Shown: positions 1 to 10,980 of the stretch, piece by piece | How positions within the stretch are numbered: the first letter of the stretch is position 1 | Layout of the letters: the number at the start of each line of letters is the position of its first letter | From: Ceratothoa steindachneri | Taxonomy: Eukaryota > Arthropoda > Malacostraca > Isopoda > Cymothoidae | DNA length: 64,000 nt | NCBI GenBank assembly: GCA_963969495.1 | Contig: OZ018324.1 | Location: 141,790,355 to 141,854,354, forward strand | Direction: 5' to 3' | Notes under the pieces: generated by a model | The model's database searches: none | Seen by the model: the letters and a program-made list of their open reading frames with translations, nothing else | Told to the model about the DNA's origin: nothing | Translations under genes and position numbers: made by a program

Positions 1-300
1 CGCTCACGGGACGGGGCAATAAGGACGGCTTTGCGGTGCGATCTGGACTTTCCGAACTACAAAATAACCCGAGTATTTGTATGCCCGATTCTGGAGGGGA
101 AGGTGGAGTTTGGAGAAAGGAGTCACAAGCTCCAGACATTTTAATCCAGAGGCGGAGTCGATTCATCATTTAGCAGCAAGGGGCGAGACAGAACGGCTCT
201 TTCAAACCCCGTCACGGAAGGGGGGGAGGCTTGAGACGATTTCGCAGGATTGGAAAGTATTTATCCATGGTGGCATACCATAGCACGTGCTCTCCATTAA
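1..300. other. GC-richer left edge, unassigned
   Basis: The first ~300 bases are visibly richer in G and C than the next 3 kb. They hold a short open frame (77-283, +) that I do not recognise. This could be the edge of a mobile element cut by the window, but no terminal motif supports that. Confidence 0.3.
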
Positions 301-1764
301 ATTGAGGGGATGGGGGTCTGAGGTTGTTATTTAACAGAAAGGAATAATATCTATTAATAATAAGTAAAGGAAATTATTACATATAAACCGTTATTATTAG
401 TGCTACTATCTGAATAGTTACGCGATAAATTACGTAAGATAAACACGATCTTATGATACAAAGAAGCTAGGATTTTGTTCATGAAGCAATGTTACCGATT
501 AAAAATAACATAAAGGAAAGATAAACAATTTCTTAAAATCATATGAATTTATTTAACATTAATAAGTAAATGTAAAGTTGAAGGCAAGCTCTGATCTTAA
601 AATACGTCGATTAATCTAAATATTATCTGTTCAATTGATATTTTCGTTCGAAAAAGCCGTAAACGGATTAACTGTTAAGAAAACCTCCTTTGAAACTGGA
701 AAAAAACGAGACCTATTTCGTTCAAAGTTGCTCATGAGCTTCGAGCAACAAAAGTATTGTTACGAAGGAAACTCAAACAGAAAAGAATAAGTTTGAGAAA
801 TTCTAAAGAGGAGTGTTTTACAGTTCGAGAAAGCGGTAATTTAGAATAGGCAATTATTTTTATTTAGTTTCTTAGAAATTTTATTTTTTAGAAAATTACA
901 ATTTGCACGCTATTTTTCTGTTTTAAATGCCCTTCTTTGAATGTGCACTAAAGGCTATTGAAGAAATTTGCCGATTTATAGGAAAACTTGGTGTGTAGAT
1001 AGAGTTTTAATCCAGAGTTGTGAGCTATTTTAGTTTTTAGGAAGTTAATTTTTGGGGGTTCGTGGGATATATTTCATGATTTTGAGCTCTTAATCCACTG
1101 ACGATGTTTAAATTTTTAAATATGATTTGTTTATGGCACAAAGGTAAGTTCAGTTTGTTTGATTAATTTGTTTGTTTAATAGACGATTTTTAGTTGTTTG
1201 TTCTCTTTTACTTCATAGGTTACATTATGCGTGCTTATTTACTTTTGTAATGCCTAATTATTTTAAAATGATTAGTTTTTATCATTACCTAACTTACATA
1301 ACCTAACTTGCACGATTAACTCATCCGGACAAACACGCATAAGATAAATGCAAGTTTTTATCACACATTTACTTCGCTTTGGCACATATGAAGGGGTAAT
1401 AGGCAAAATTAACCAACCCAGATAAAGATGCACAAACTGAATTCATTTTATATCTCTCAACCACCTTGTTTTTCTGCCTCTATTTAATAAAGAGAGATTA
1501 AATTTTAATAGAGAAAAATATCGAAACTCACATGCTGCCCTCTTGATTCCCATTCATCTTCTAAGTAGGTCCTCAATTTCCCTGTCTTCGGCAAAGAGGA
1601 CCACATTTGTGCTTTACCTCCAAGTGCCTTTTTGCGAACCCGTTAAACGGTGTCTATGATATAGTGTTCAAGTTCAGAAAGATAAGGTTTTTGATGTTTC
1701 ATAGTAAACTTTTAAGATCAATAACTCATTTGATGACTTGCCTTTATATTTAACCGTCTTTATT

Positions 1765-1802
<38 letters not shown>

Positions 1803-3706
1803 CCCAATTTTTCCAGTGAGATACACTACTCTACTTTCGTTTACTATTTCCTTACTTCTCGCAAATGTACAAGAATATTTAAAATTATGAGCTTGATGAA
1901 GGTTGGTGGAGACGTCATAAAATATACTCTGCCCTACAAAATTTACATACGTTTGATTTCTTTTAGCGGCCACGATAAGGCGATGAGGCATAAACCGCTA
2001 GCGCGTTGAATCGCCTCCATCGTCAATGGAGGATAGTATTCGGAAATGAGAGACTCGATAGAAATATGCATATATTATAAATTACTTAACAAACATTTAT
2101 CAACAATAGAGCTACATAATATAGTGGAACAATACTCTAGTAACTAGATGTGGTTTAAGATCCGAGCCGTGCTTCAATAGACTATTAAAGAATATCTTAA
2201 GAACACAATGTACAAGATCTCGCGTGGGCAAAGTAAGCTACTTAATTGACATTGAAAAAAATTGCTGAAGGATTATCTGAAACATTATTTATTCAAGATA
2301 GCTAAAGGATATCTGCTTTCGATTCCAACCTAACATAATGATGGTGTTTGGGCACAAAATGAAAAGGACATTCCGGTTGAACAGCGGACATCTTTTAGGA
2401 TACAAAATCCTCTTCAGTGATTGTTTTGGCAGACATAGAATCAACGGGCGAAGAAAAACTATCATCTTCAATGAAAGAATGGGGGTAACGATCAATAAAC
2501 GTGGTTATTTTTGAGATGTTGGTTGAGAAATTCATCTCCTGGCTCGTTGCCAAAACTGGAAATATCAATGTAATCCTTCAACAATATTGAAAACCTTATA
2601 CATAGCAATGAAAATTTCAATACAGGTGTCAGGCAAATTTTAATGTTCTTTTGTCGAAGAAAGTTGGCCTCCTTGTCCGAAAGATTTCAACCCCTTATAA
2701 TTCAGAGATTGATCGATAGTTGAGCATTAGACCTGTGCAAAATTGTAAACAAGTTCTAAAGTGGAAACTGGAAAAGTTTCTGCAGAAAATATTGGCTAGA
2801 ACCCTATTGAATATTATTTACATCATCTTTTATCAAAAGATTTTTCTCTACGTTATATTTTAAGCATTATGTAATATTACATTTAATTCTGAAAATAATT
2901 AAATTAGTATTATCGTGGACATCATTTTTTCACGATTAATTTTGTCGCAACCTGAGGCTTTCAAAATTCTTCGTTTTTTCCTAAATACAAACAATAATCG
3001 TACAAACATCGTTAGAAGTAAAACAAGTCTTTCCCAGTAAAGATTCTACAGATAACTTAAGTAACAGTGTTTATAACATTCCATAGAAATAGAAAAAGTT
3101 TTTTAATAAGAAATATATAGTAAAAGTACATTGAAAGTTATAAAACAATTAGGGTATACAAAAACTACTCGTATTTTAATCGCTTTTTTTCACATTGTTT
3201 TATATTATTTCGAAAAGTTGTTATCATCTCTCGTGTTGCCCAAAATTTATTTGGCTATAATTTTACAGAGCTATTGGTATTTTAGATAAGCTTTTAAACC
3301 TATTTTGTGTTATAAACGTTATTCGATTAGAATATACGAGCTTGAAACGTATTGCATGTTTACAACCAAGAGAAATGATCATTTCAGGTAAAAGTCTCTC
3401 TTTAAAGGCGGATATTAAAATTGCTTTCTTACAGTTATAGAATTATGAGGAAAATAAGTTTGGGCTAAAGGAAGATGGTTTGGCACTTGATTCTCTTGAA
3501 ATCTTCTGATTTCTTCTCCATATTATATAAAATACAAATCTTTCTGGATCTTTTGCTACGAACGACCTTTCTCTTATTTAGAGATAATATAATATTCTAT
3601 TCTACCTTTATTTTACCTTAATAACCTAAGAATTAAATGATACTTAAATATATTACTCAATGGCGTTCAGATAAGTGAAGCATATACAACATAAGCTCAA
3701 GTTCAG
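301..3706. other. AT-rich spacer, no gene seen
   Basis: This stretch is AT-rich with stops in all frames and only short open frames of low-complexity composition. Apart from a (TA)n microsatellite near 1,780 I see no recognisable protein motif, terminal repeat or RNA gene. Confidence 0.6.
1767..1799. repeat. (TA)n microsatellite
   Basis: An uninterrupted run of TA dinucleotides of about 33 bases. It produces a spurious Tyr-Ile-rich open frame, which is not a gene. Confidence 0.95.
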
Positions 3707-4931
3707 TGTCGTAGAATGGACTCTCGACGATATACCATATATAACTATTCGTTGAGGGAAATTATTTAATTATCTTTAGATTGCGTGGATGTCTGGCTGG
3801 TCGATATTATGCATCTTCGATATGCTTAAGAAGTGGAACTGAGTTCAAGAATAATAATATTGCTATCATTAATAAAATAGAGTTTTATTAATAATAACTA
3901 TCAACAAAACACAAAACGGAAAATATTGACTTAAACAGAGAATGGAAAGGGTCGTGGGAAATCGAGCTAATCCGAGGATTAAAAGATTTTAAAAGGTAAA
4001 ACAAATACAGAGTTAAAGAGGTGGGATGGTTCGCTAAACCATTTAAAGCACAGGATAAAGTTGACAGAAGGGTAAAAAAAACAAAGGTAACGTTCGGCTT
4101 ACGTAATTATACTTGTGGTGCAGAGGAAGGCGACGTGAAGGAATTTTTCGGTCCGCTGGCGAGTTCTAGCCGGAGGGGAGTGGGATTAAATGATCCTGAC
4201 GTAGCGTCTTGGGAATGAAAACCGTTTATTGACGAACGGCTTAAAGAACAATGGCTGTTCTACGTTGTTCTCTTCTGAACAACAGAAGGATGGAGGTGAG
4301 AACCGTCTCTTGTTTACGGGCTCGAGAACAATGGCTGTCCTGATGTTGTTTTCTTCTGAACAACAGGAGGGGGGGAGAACCGTTTCTTGTCAACGGGCTC
4401 ACAAGAACAATGACTGTTCTAATATTGTTCTCTTTCTGAACAACAAGAGAAGCCTTGTGGACTCGGCGTCATGAAAGGCTCGAACCTTAGGCGCTCAAGG
4501 GATATTGCCCTCCTTCTGGACAAGTGATGGTGAATCTCGAGGTCGAGGTCCCTTGGCGCACATGGTGAGAGTAGGTCGTAGTGATGTTTTGCGACGAAAA
4601 TCTGGATCTCTAATCTGATCTTAGTGGTAAAGTTTCCAAATAAATAGTAAGGACATCCCCTTGGCGTGGGGGACAATGGAGTGGGAGCTTCGAGGGAATG
4701 CACAGCCGAGCCTGGGAACAATGCCTTATCTGCCCATAAGCCTAACTTAATCTGCCAAGGTGGGTGCATTGGGCGAACGGGGGAAGATAAACCTCCTTGT
4801 TTAAACATTGACTCAGGTAGCCGCGATAAGGCTTCAGGCTTCAAAACGAAGATGCACGTGGGTAGCATCGTGGTTTTAAATAACATGTGATAGTGGTTAA
4901 AATTAACGCGGCCTCAACCCGTTCTACCACA
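3707..4931 (-). repeat. 3' LTR of the gypsy element
   Basis: Direct-repeat partner of 8442-9651, alignable from TGTCGTAG to the terminal CACA. Because the element reads on the minus strand, this left copy is the 3' LTR. It contains three ~79-bp tandem units near 4219-4457. It differs from the other LTR by scattered substitutions and small indels, so the insertion is not recent. Confidence 0.92.
4219..4457. repeat. Three ~79-bp tandem units inside the LTR, each with two inverted repeats
   Basis: Units start near 4219, 4299 and 4378 with a shared GAACCGT-TCTTG-ACGGGCT pattern. Each contains a short inverted repeat (AGAACA-5 nt-TGTTCT in the best copies) followed by a second (GTTGTTC-6 nt-GAACAAC). 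The same array recurs in the other LTR and at 34431-34592. It could be a set of protein-binding sites or stem-loops in the LTR RNA; neither is shown. Confidence 0.8.
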
Positions 4932-5349
4932 CCCCTCCATTCCAGGGGGAAGTTGTCACTTCGAAAAAAAAGAGAGAAGGGACAACGATAGAGCTCCGTT
5001 GTGGGGAACTCGTTTTCTTATACCAAGCGTACCTTCATGCACCTAACTAGTATTACCTCAATACATATGATTATTTTGATTTTTTGATTACAGGGGAAAA
5101 ATAACCTTTAATGCAACTTAATAAAAAAAGGGACATGCAACAATGAAATGATATAAAATTAGTACATACGGGACAAAATAATTTATACCAAAATTAATGG
5201 GTACAAATATATATACATACAAAAAAAATAGACATTGAGCGTTACAAAATTCAGACATATACATTAACTAATTATATTACAAGAGAATCTAATTTAAGTC
5301 GTACAAGACAGTATATACCTACATGGAGATACTAATCCTATGAATACAA
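4932..5349. other. Internal gypsy sequence without integrase
   Basis: Between the end of RNase H and the 3' LTR, where integrase (HHCC zinc finger, D,D-35-E core) should lie, there are only ~418 bases. I find no zinc finger or core motif on the minus strand. The integrase gene appears deleted. Confidence 0.6.
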
Positions 5350-6190
5350 TTACTCTACGCTATTCGGTAACGCATTCCTACTGGGTGCGTCAGTGACCTG
5401 GTTATCGGAACCTTTTATATAATTTATTTTAAATTGATACTTTTGCAAGAGTAAACTCCAGCGCAAGATTAAGCCGTTGGAGTGTCGCACACTCCTAATA
5501 TAGGCTAACGGACGGCGGTCGGTTCCTATCTGAAATTCATTTTCTATCAAGTACATTTTGATTTCTCTATAACCCAGATAATTTATAGAACTTCCTTCTC
5601 TATAGTGGCATATCTCTTTTCGCGTGGTAATAATTGGCGACTAGCATATGCAACTGGATGACTCGTTCTGTCATCCTCGTATTGAAGGAGTACACCTCCA
5701 ATGCCCTCGTTGCTCACATCGGTCTCAATCCCAAAGGATTTTTCCGGGTTGGGCAACTTTAAAATGGGGGCAGAAATGAGCTTACTCTTGAGCTGATTAC
5801 AATGGGAAACTGCGACATCATTCCAACGTAAACGATCAGGGGAATTCTTTTTTAGAAGCGAGCTGAGGGGCGCCGGAATTGCAGCGAATTTTGGAACAAG
5901 TCCGGAGAGTGAGAAGCTGATCCTAGGAACGATCTTAATTGCTTCTTAGTATTCGGGAGGGGTATGTCGGTGATTGCCTTAATCTTGTCCTCTTGGGGAC
6001 CTAACTTGCTTTGTCCTATTCTGAAACCCAAGTATTTTATGGTTTCGTGGGCAAAATGGCATTTTCTGGGGCCAATGGTGAGGCCATTTTCGCGCAGTCA
6101 CTCGAAAAGAGCTAATGGGGTGGTTAAATGGTGACTCCATTCAAATAGTTCTTGTAGCTGACTCTTTTGATGTGGTGTCAGCTGCGCGTC
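5350..6190 (-). pseudogene. Gypsy pol: RT C-terminus and RNase H
   Basis: Reading from about 6170 down, the minus strand gives the typical end of a gypsy RT: an ENGLTI..RKCHFA block, then KYLGF-I and LPNTKKQLRSFLG. The primer-grip and connection region follow but frames are broken. RNase H is open at 5556-5350, with TDRRPLAY, a LRWSLLLQKY..INYIKGSDN stretch and a final D-SR where active copies usually read ADALSR; here it is TDAPSR. Stops and shifts lie between the two parts. The region upstream of the RT tail that should carry the palm and YxDD is absent: the linker ending TPHQKSQLQELFEW runs straight into the RT tail. Confidence 0.85.
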
Positions 6191-6570
6191 AATTTCCAGG
6201 TCAGAGGGTTATAAAGACTTGCCTGGTATGGAAGGAGGAGGGTAATCGGCATCAGGTTGGATGCACACTGTCTGTATTACATTAAGGGACTCCGCGGGGT
6301 AATCTTCTTCACGCGCCAATGTTTCGAAAAGTGCTACAAACGTATCTCCATGGGCACGTTGGGGGGGATTTTTTTTCTTTGGGTCCACCGAAAGTCTCCG
6401 TGTCCTTGTCATGGGCCTTATTGCCTGAGGGTGTTAGTAATTCACACTCCTTTTTTGCCGTCTTAAGGTTCTGGTTAAGGATCTCCGAAAATTCGGACGG
6501 TATCGAGGTTCTGAGGGGGATGGGCTCCTGGGCTTCTTTCTTAGCTCGGCCTCGAGGAAATGCGGCCTAA
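6191..6570 (-). pseudogene. Gypsy pol linker between protease and RT
   Basis: The minus strand encodes the stretch that usually precedes RT in this gypsy group: a DYPPPSIPGK segment, then a predicted helix ending QLTPHQKSQLQELFE near 6150-6180. The open part is 6412-6209. Its only inferred role is as the connector between protease and RT in the gag-pol polyprotein. It is followed at once by the RT C-terminal part, which places a large in-element deletion here. Confidence 0.55.
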
Positions 6571-6747
6571 GACACAGGGTCGGAACTTACTTGGAGGCTC
6601 TGTCCTATAAGTACGGAACAGAATTTTATTGGTGCTGAAATGACTTCAGCCCAGCCATCATAATATTGACACTGCAGGTAACATCTAACGACGGGGAATT
6701 GGTTCGCCCGCCCAAGGTAGTCATGTACCACCGCAAATTTTTCGTGG

Positions 6748-7032
6748 TTAGGGTCCACTGGGGGAAAGGAGTTCGTCGGACACGATGAAACACGTACATC
6801 CTGTGTCCCTGACGAGAGTCGACACTCGGCAGCCATTCACGCTGCCCTCCTCAAATTTCAAAGTTCCCGATGAACTTTTATCAAAAATAAATTTTACCTG
6901 GTGGCCTGACGGAGGGGGAGAAGTTGCTGCTTGGGTCTGCACTACCGAGGGAGCCAGGGTGGCATCAATCTGGTGAACTTGGTGGGCTGGCCTGCTTTTA
7001 AGCCTAGAATTTGGGGGGAAATTCCAGCTCAT
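6748..7032 (-). pseudogene. Gypsy aspartic protease
   Basis: This open frame of 94 codons carries a retropepsin-like core: a hydrophobic strand (SVNGCRVSTLV), one extra residue, then the catalytic DTG as RDTGCTCF at about 6799-6807, then IVSDELL. Retropepsins cut the gag-pol polyprotein as homodimers with one DTG per subunit. The second half with the flap and the conserved G-(D/N) turn is not in this frame; the overlapping frame 6836-6567 may hold the shifted remainder. The order gag-protease-RT agrees with the rest of the element. Confidence 0.75.
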
Positions 7033-7254
7033 GTGGTTTTCTACACCACGGGTGAAGCATATGATGGGTTGGGTCGCTTCGGGAAGAGAGATGGAGGAGA
7101 AATCTTAACGGGAGGTTTGGAGTCCCGTTGTTGGTTTTGGGGAATAAAGTTTTGGGGTTTACGGGGCCCAAAAACTTCGTCAGCTTTCCTGAGAAGGCGC
7201 GCGACTCCTTCCTTCTTTCCTGGTTTATGGGTTGGTGAAAAGTTCGATTCTCCT

Positions 7255-8084
7255 TTAGGTATAAATTATGGCTTGCGGCATAGACATCCGCTTCTTCGGT
7301 ACATTCTTTAAAGGTCTGGCACCGACGATCCTTGACAAAGCGTGGATCTCCGTCGGGAGAGACGCCAAAATTTGATCCCGCAACACGAAGTCTGTTAAGG
7401 ACTCGTAGTTCGGATCAACCTTTGAGGATTCTAACCAAAATTTAAAATTCCTCTGAAGAATGTATCCAAATTGACGGAACGTCTGTCCGGATATAATACG
7501 ATATCCTCGAAATTCTTGGCGGTAGAAATCAGGAGTCATATTATGAGCGGCCAATAACTCAGCTTTTAAGGTGCTGTGGTTAATTGTACATTCAGATGGT
7601 AAAGATATAAAAATTTCGCGCAATTTACAATCTAACAAGGGAAGTAATCTGACTACACCTTCAGCCTCCAGATCCATGTTATTGATTTCGAGGATCTTTT
7701 CGAAGTGGGTTAACAATGCTCCATAATCCTCTCCGTCCTTGAAATTGGGGAGCTTTAGTCAGAAATTGGGGGGGCTTCCAAACGGAAACTGTCTGACTGT
7801 ATCTCTGCTTCAACACGAGCTAATTCAATCTGATGGTGAATCTCAGCTTGTCTTCCCCGTTCCTCTCTTTCTCTTTCTTCTCGTTGGATTTGTCTTTCTC
7901 TTTCTTCTCGTTGAATTTCTCTTTCTCTTTCTTCTCTTTCTCTTTCTCTTAACTTTTCTCTTTCCGTTCTTTGCTCCTCTTGAACGTACTTAATTAGTTC
8001 TTTTCCGGAAAGTCCCATGGACTCTCTTTGCGCTTTAAAGATTTCGAACTGAGTCATCTTTGCTCTTGGGGGCGCAATAGTCAA
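7255..8084 (-). pseudogene. Gypsy gag with charged coiled coil and SCAN-like C-terminus
   Basis: Two minus-strand frames make up the gag. 8084-7755 starts MTIAPPRAKMTQFEIFKAQ and includes GLSGKELIKYVQEEQ, followed by a long Arg/Glu run of REEREREI type that predicts a single coiled coil (~7,830-8,000). 7716-7255 continues in another frame with LTHFEKILEINNM, LRLLPLLDCKLREIF-SLP, and TLKAELLAAHNMTPDFYRQEFRGYR, the layout of the SCAN-like gag domain seen in many arthropod and vertebrate-like gypsy gags. Gag would assemble the particle that packages element RNA. The frame change at ~7,730 is a break in this copy. No CCHC zinc knuckle was found downstream. Confidence 0.8.
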
Positions 8085-8405
8085 CCAACTAAAATTCCTT
8101 GCAACAAGAATTATGCCTCTCTAGAATTAGCCTACCTAAATATGGGCACTGACATATTCGTACTTGGTTTCTCGATCTACTAAATAACCACTGACTAAAA
8201 TCACAAAAAAAACACAAACAAATTATTATAACCGTTCCTTGAGCTACTCCAGCTTCTTAAGTTTCAAAAAAGGGGATAGCAATCGTTGGAACATAAGGGA
8301 ACTACTATACTCTATTATTATAACGAATAACACTATGCTTTACTCAACTGAGACCAGTGTTTGCAAAGATATAGCGTTAAACCTTACCAACTTGATACCA
8401 AATGT

Positions 8406-8413
<8 letters not shown>

Positions 8414-8441
<28 letters not shown>
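8414..8441. repeat. (TA)n microsatellite abutting the 5' LTR
   Basis: About 28 bases of TA directly inside the internal edge of the 5' LTR, where the primer-binding site normally starts within a few bases of the LTR. The expansion probably grew from a short TA stretch after insertion and would push the presumed priming site ~30 bases from the LTR. Confidence 0.9.
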
Positions 8442-8445
<4 letters not shown>

Positions 8446-9651
8446 GTAGAATGGACTCTCGACGATATACCATATATAACTATTCGTTAAGGGAACTTAT
8501 TTAATTATCTTTAGATTGCGTGGATGTCTGGCTGGTCGATATTATGCATCTTCGATATGCTTAAGAAGTGGAACTGAGCTCAAGGATAATAATATTGCTA
8601 TCATTAATAAAATAGAGTTTTATTAATAATAACTATCAACAACACACAAAACGGAAAATATTGTCATAAACAGAGAATGGAAAGGGTCGTGGGGAATCGA
8701 GCTAATCCGAGTAGTGAAAGATTTTAAAAGGTAAAACAAATATAAAGTTAAAGAGAGGGGATGGTTTGGTAAACCATTTAAAGCACAGGATAGAGTTGAC
8801 AAAAGGGTTAAATACTTAGAGGTAACGTTCGGCTTACGTAATTATACTTGTTGTGCAGAGGAAAGCAACGTGAAGGAATTTTTCGGTCCGCTGGCAAAAT
8901 CCAGCCGAAGGGGGAGGATTAAATGATCCTGACGTGGCGTCTTGGGAATGAGAACCGTTTCTTGACGAACGGCTTGGAGAACAATGGCTGTTCTTCGTTG
9001 TTCTTTTCTGAGGGGGAGAATCGTCTCTTGTCTACGGGCTCAAGAACAATGGCTGTTCTAATGTTGTTCTCTTCTGAACAACAATGGGGGGGGGGTGAGA
9101 ACCGTTTCTTTTCAACGGGCTCACAAGAACAATGGCTGTTCTAATGTTGTTCTCTGTATGAACAATTGGGGAAGCCTTGTAGACTTGGCGTCATGAAAGG
9201 CTCGAACCTTGGCACTCAAGTGATATTGTCCTCCTTCTGGACAAGTGATGGTAAATCTCGAGGTTGAGGTCCCTTGGCGCAAAAGGTGAGAGTGGGTCGT
9301 AGTGATGTTTCGCGATGAAAATCTGAAACTCTAATCTGATCTTAGTGGTAAAGTTTCCAAGTAAATAGTCAGAACATCCCCTTGGCGTGGAAGACAATGG
9401 AGGGAGAGCTTCGAGGGAATGCACAGCCGAGCCTGGGAACAATGCCTTATCTGCCCATAAGCCTACCTCAATCTGGCGGATCGGTGCATGAGGCGAACGG
9501 GGGAAGATAAACCTCTTTGTTTAAACATTGACTTAGGTGGCTGCGATAAGGCTTCAGGCTTTAAAGCGAAGATGCACGTGGGTTGCATCGTGGTTTTAAA
9601 TAACATGTGATAGTGGTTGAAATTAACGCGGCCTCAACCCGTTCTATCACA
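8442..9651 (-). repeat. 5' LTR of the gypsy element
   Basis: Direct repeat of 3707-4931, TGTCGTAGAATGG to TTCTATCACA, followed at once by the TTCAG target duplication (9652-9656). On the minus strand this copy would hold the promoter. Three tandem units occupy about 8952-9172; the middle one has lost part of its second inverted repeat. A 10-base G run lies at 9086-9095. Confidence 0.92.
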
Positions 9652-9656
9652 TTCAG

Positions 9657-10299
9657 TAAAGTTCAATTATCTCATATTCAATGAGGAGAAGGGAATGAAA
9701 TATAAGTTGAAGGCTATAGACAGGTAGGATAGGGAAAAATAACGCAAGTAAAATAACATCAAATCGAGAAGAAATTAAAAGGACTGATAAAATCTTGTAG
9801 ATTCACTTACTCAATTAGCGAAAAGAACACTAATAAAATCAACTTAAAATATTTTCATACTAACATTAAAATCGGAGTAAAAGCATAATGTCCAATTAGG
9901 CCTGATGCAAGTAATAATGTCTCATCAAGGAAAACTGCATACACTATCTCTCTCTCTTGCTCGGTTGATCTCTCTTAATCTCTCTTAATCTCTTTCTGTC
10001 TCTTATCTATATATCTTTTTTTAACGCTTTCTAACAATATGTTTTATTCTTTTGAAAAAAGAAAAACTATGAAGAAATAAAGAAATCTATTCTTAATTAT
10101 CATTTTATACAAAAGACAATAAAAATGATAAATTTGCATCTTTGCGAGTAGAAAACTGAATAAGAAACATTCAAACTTATACGTTAATATCTTAGATCTT
10201 ATCTAAGAATTGAATTTATAATTCTTATATATATATATATATGGTTATACTCCACAGCTAAGGAGTCATTGTCAGCTTCTTGAGAACTTTTTATAATTT
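9657..10299. other. AT-rich spacer with CT-rich and TA-rich tracts
   Basis: No coding motif seen. A CT-rich stretch (repeats of CTCTCTTAAT and related words) lies at about 9948-10008, and a short TA run at about 10227-10242. Confidence 0.55.
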
Positions 10300-10980
10300 A
10301 CCAAGAAAGACTGTCCCTTAAGGGAAAGGGGGCCGTAAAATATCACTGTTTATTAATTTTTCATATCGGCCCCAAGCACTTTTCGACCTTACTGGTCATC
10401 TCCTTGACCTATACTGATAAACAATGAAACTTAGCTATAAAATTAAAAATAGACGTTTAGACATTATACTCTCTTTTGCGATAAATCAAAGCAATGGTCC
10501 AATTGACTGTGGCCAAACTCACGACAATCTGTCTAGCCGACGAGACCTGACTTCGAAGTTCGACTCGAGACGAGGGGCTATATCTTCGCGAAAGCGTGGG
10601 CGGTACTCTCTGACGAGTAACGGTTGACCTTAGGTTAAATACCCTGCTCTCTTCCTCCCTACAAAGACTCCAGGCATGGCAGTCTCTTGGGAATAGCCAT
10701 TGGCGCCAGACTCTTGAAGCCCAGATGATATAAGATGACCGAAGAAGCTTCTTCTCGGGACGACCCTGTTCTCCAGGCAGGGTAGGGAAGCAGAAATGCG
10801 TCTCATCGGGAGATAGGCCGATTGATCAAAGACAGTTGTCACCAGCCGCTTTCAAGCATTCCCACGCAAGAATAGTTCTCTCCCCTTGTGTTTAGAGATC
10901 TAGCTTAGGCCCACGTAGTCTCTGCTTAAAGGGGGTGGCACAAGCTGGACCTTAGGGTTCGTCTCTCAAAATGTCTTTTC
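10300..10980. other. GC-richer block, possible solo LTR or element remnant
   Basis: Base composition rises sharply for ~680 bases and falls back afterwards. Two short open frames (10424-10627 + and 10842-10630 -) show no recognised motif. The length and composition are like a solo LTR, but I could not identify TG..CA ends or a target duplication. Confidence 0.3.

Larger units (their letters stand above)
3707..9651 (-). mobile_element. Ty3/gypsy LTR retrotransposon, full length but defective
   Basis: The element is 5,945 bp with two ~1.2-kb direct LTRs that start TGTCGTAGAATGG and end TATCACA or TACCACA. It is flanked by the same 5 bp, TTCAG, at 3702-3706 and 9652-9656, so both ends of the original insertion survive. 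Coding order on the minus strand is gag (8084 to 7255), aspartic protease (7032 to 6748), RT C-terminal part (about 6190 to 5600) and RNase H (5556 to 5350). The RT fingers and palm with the YxDD motif are missing, and only ~420 bases without integrase motifs lie between RNase H and the 3' LTR. It therefore could not move on its own. Gag and RNase H resemble gypsy elements common in arthropods. A possible primer-binding site lies just inside the 5' LTR near 8380-8400, beyond a TA run; this is uncertain. Confidence 0.92.

Noticed and set aside
9086..9095. G runs in LTRs (also 38014-38024) as G-quadruplex candidates
   Set aside because: They are single homopolymer runs without the spaced G tracts needed for a typical quadruplex.
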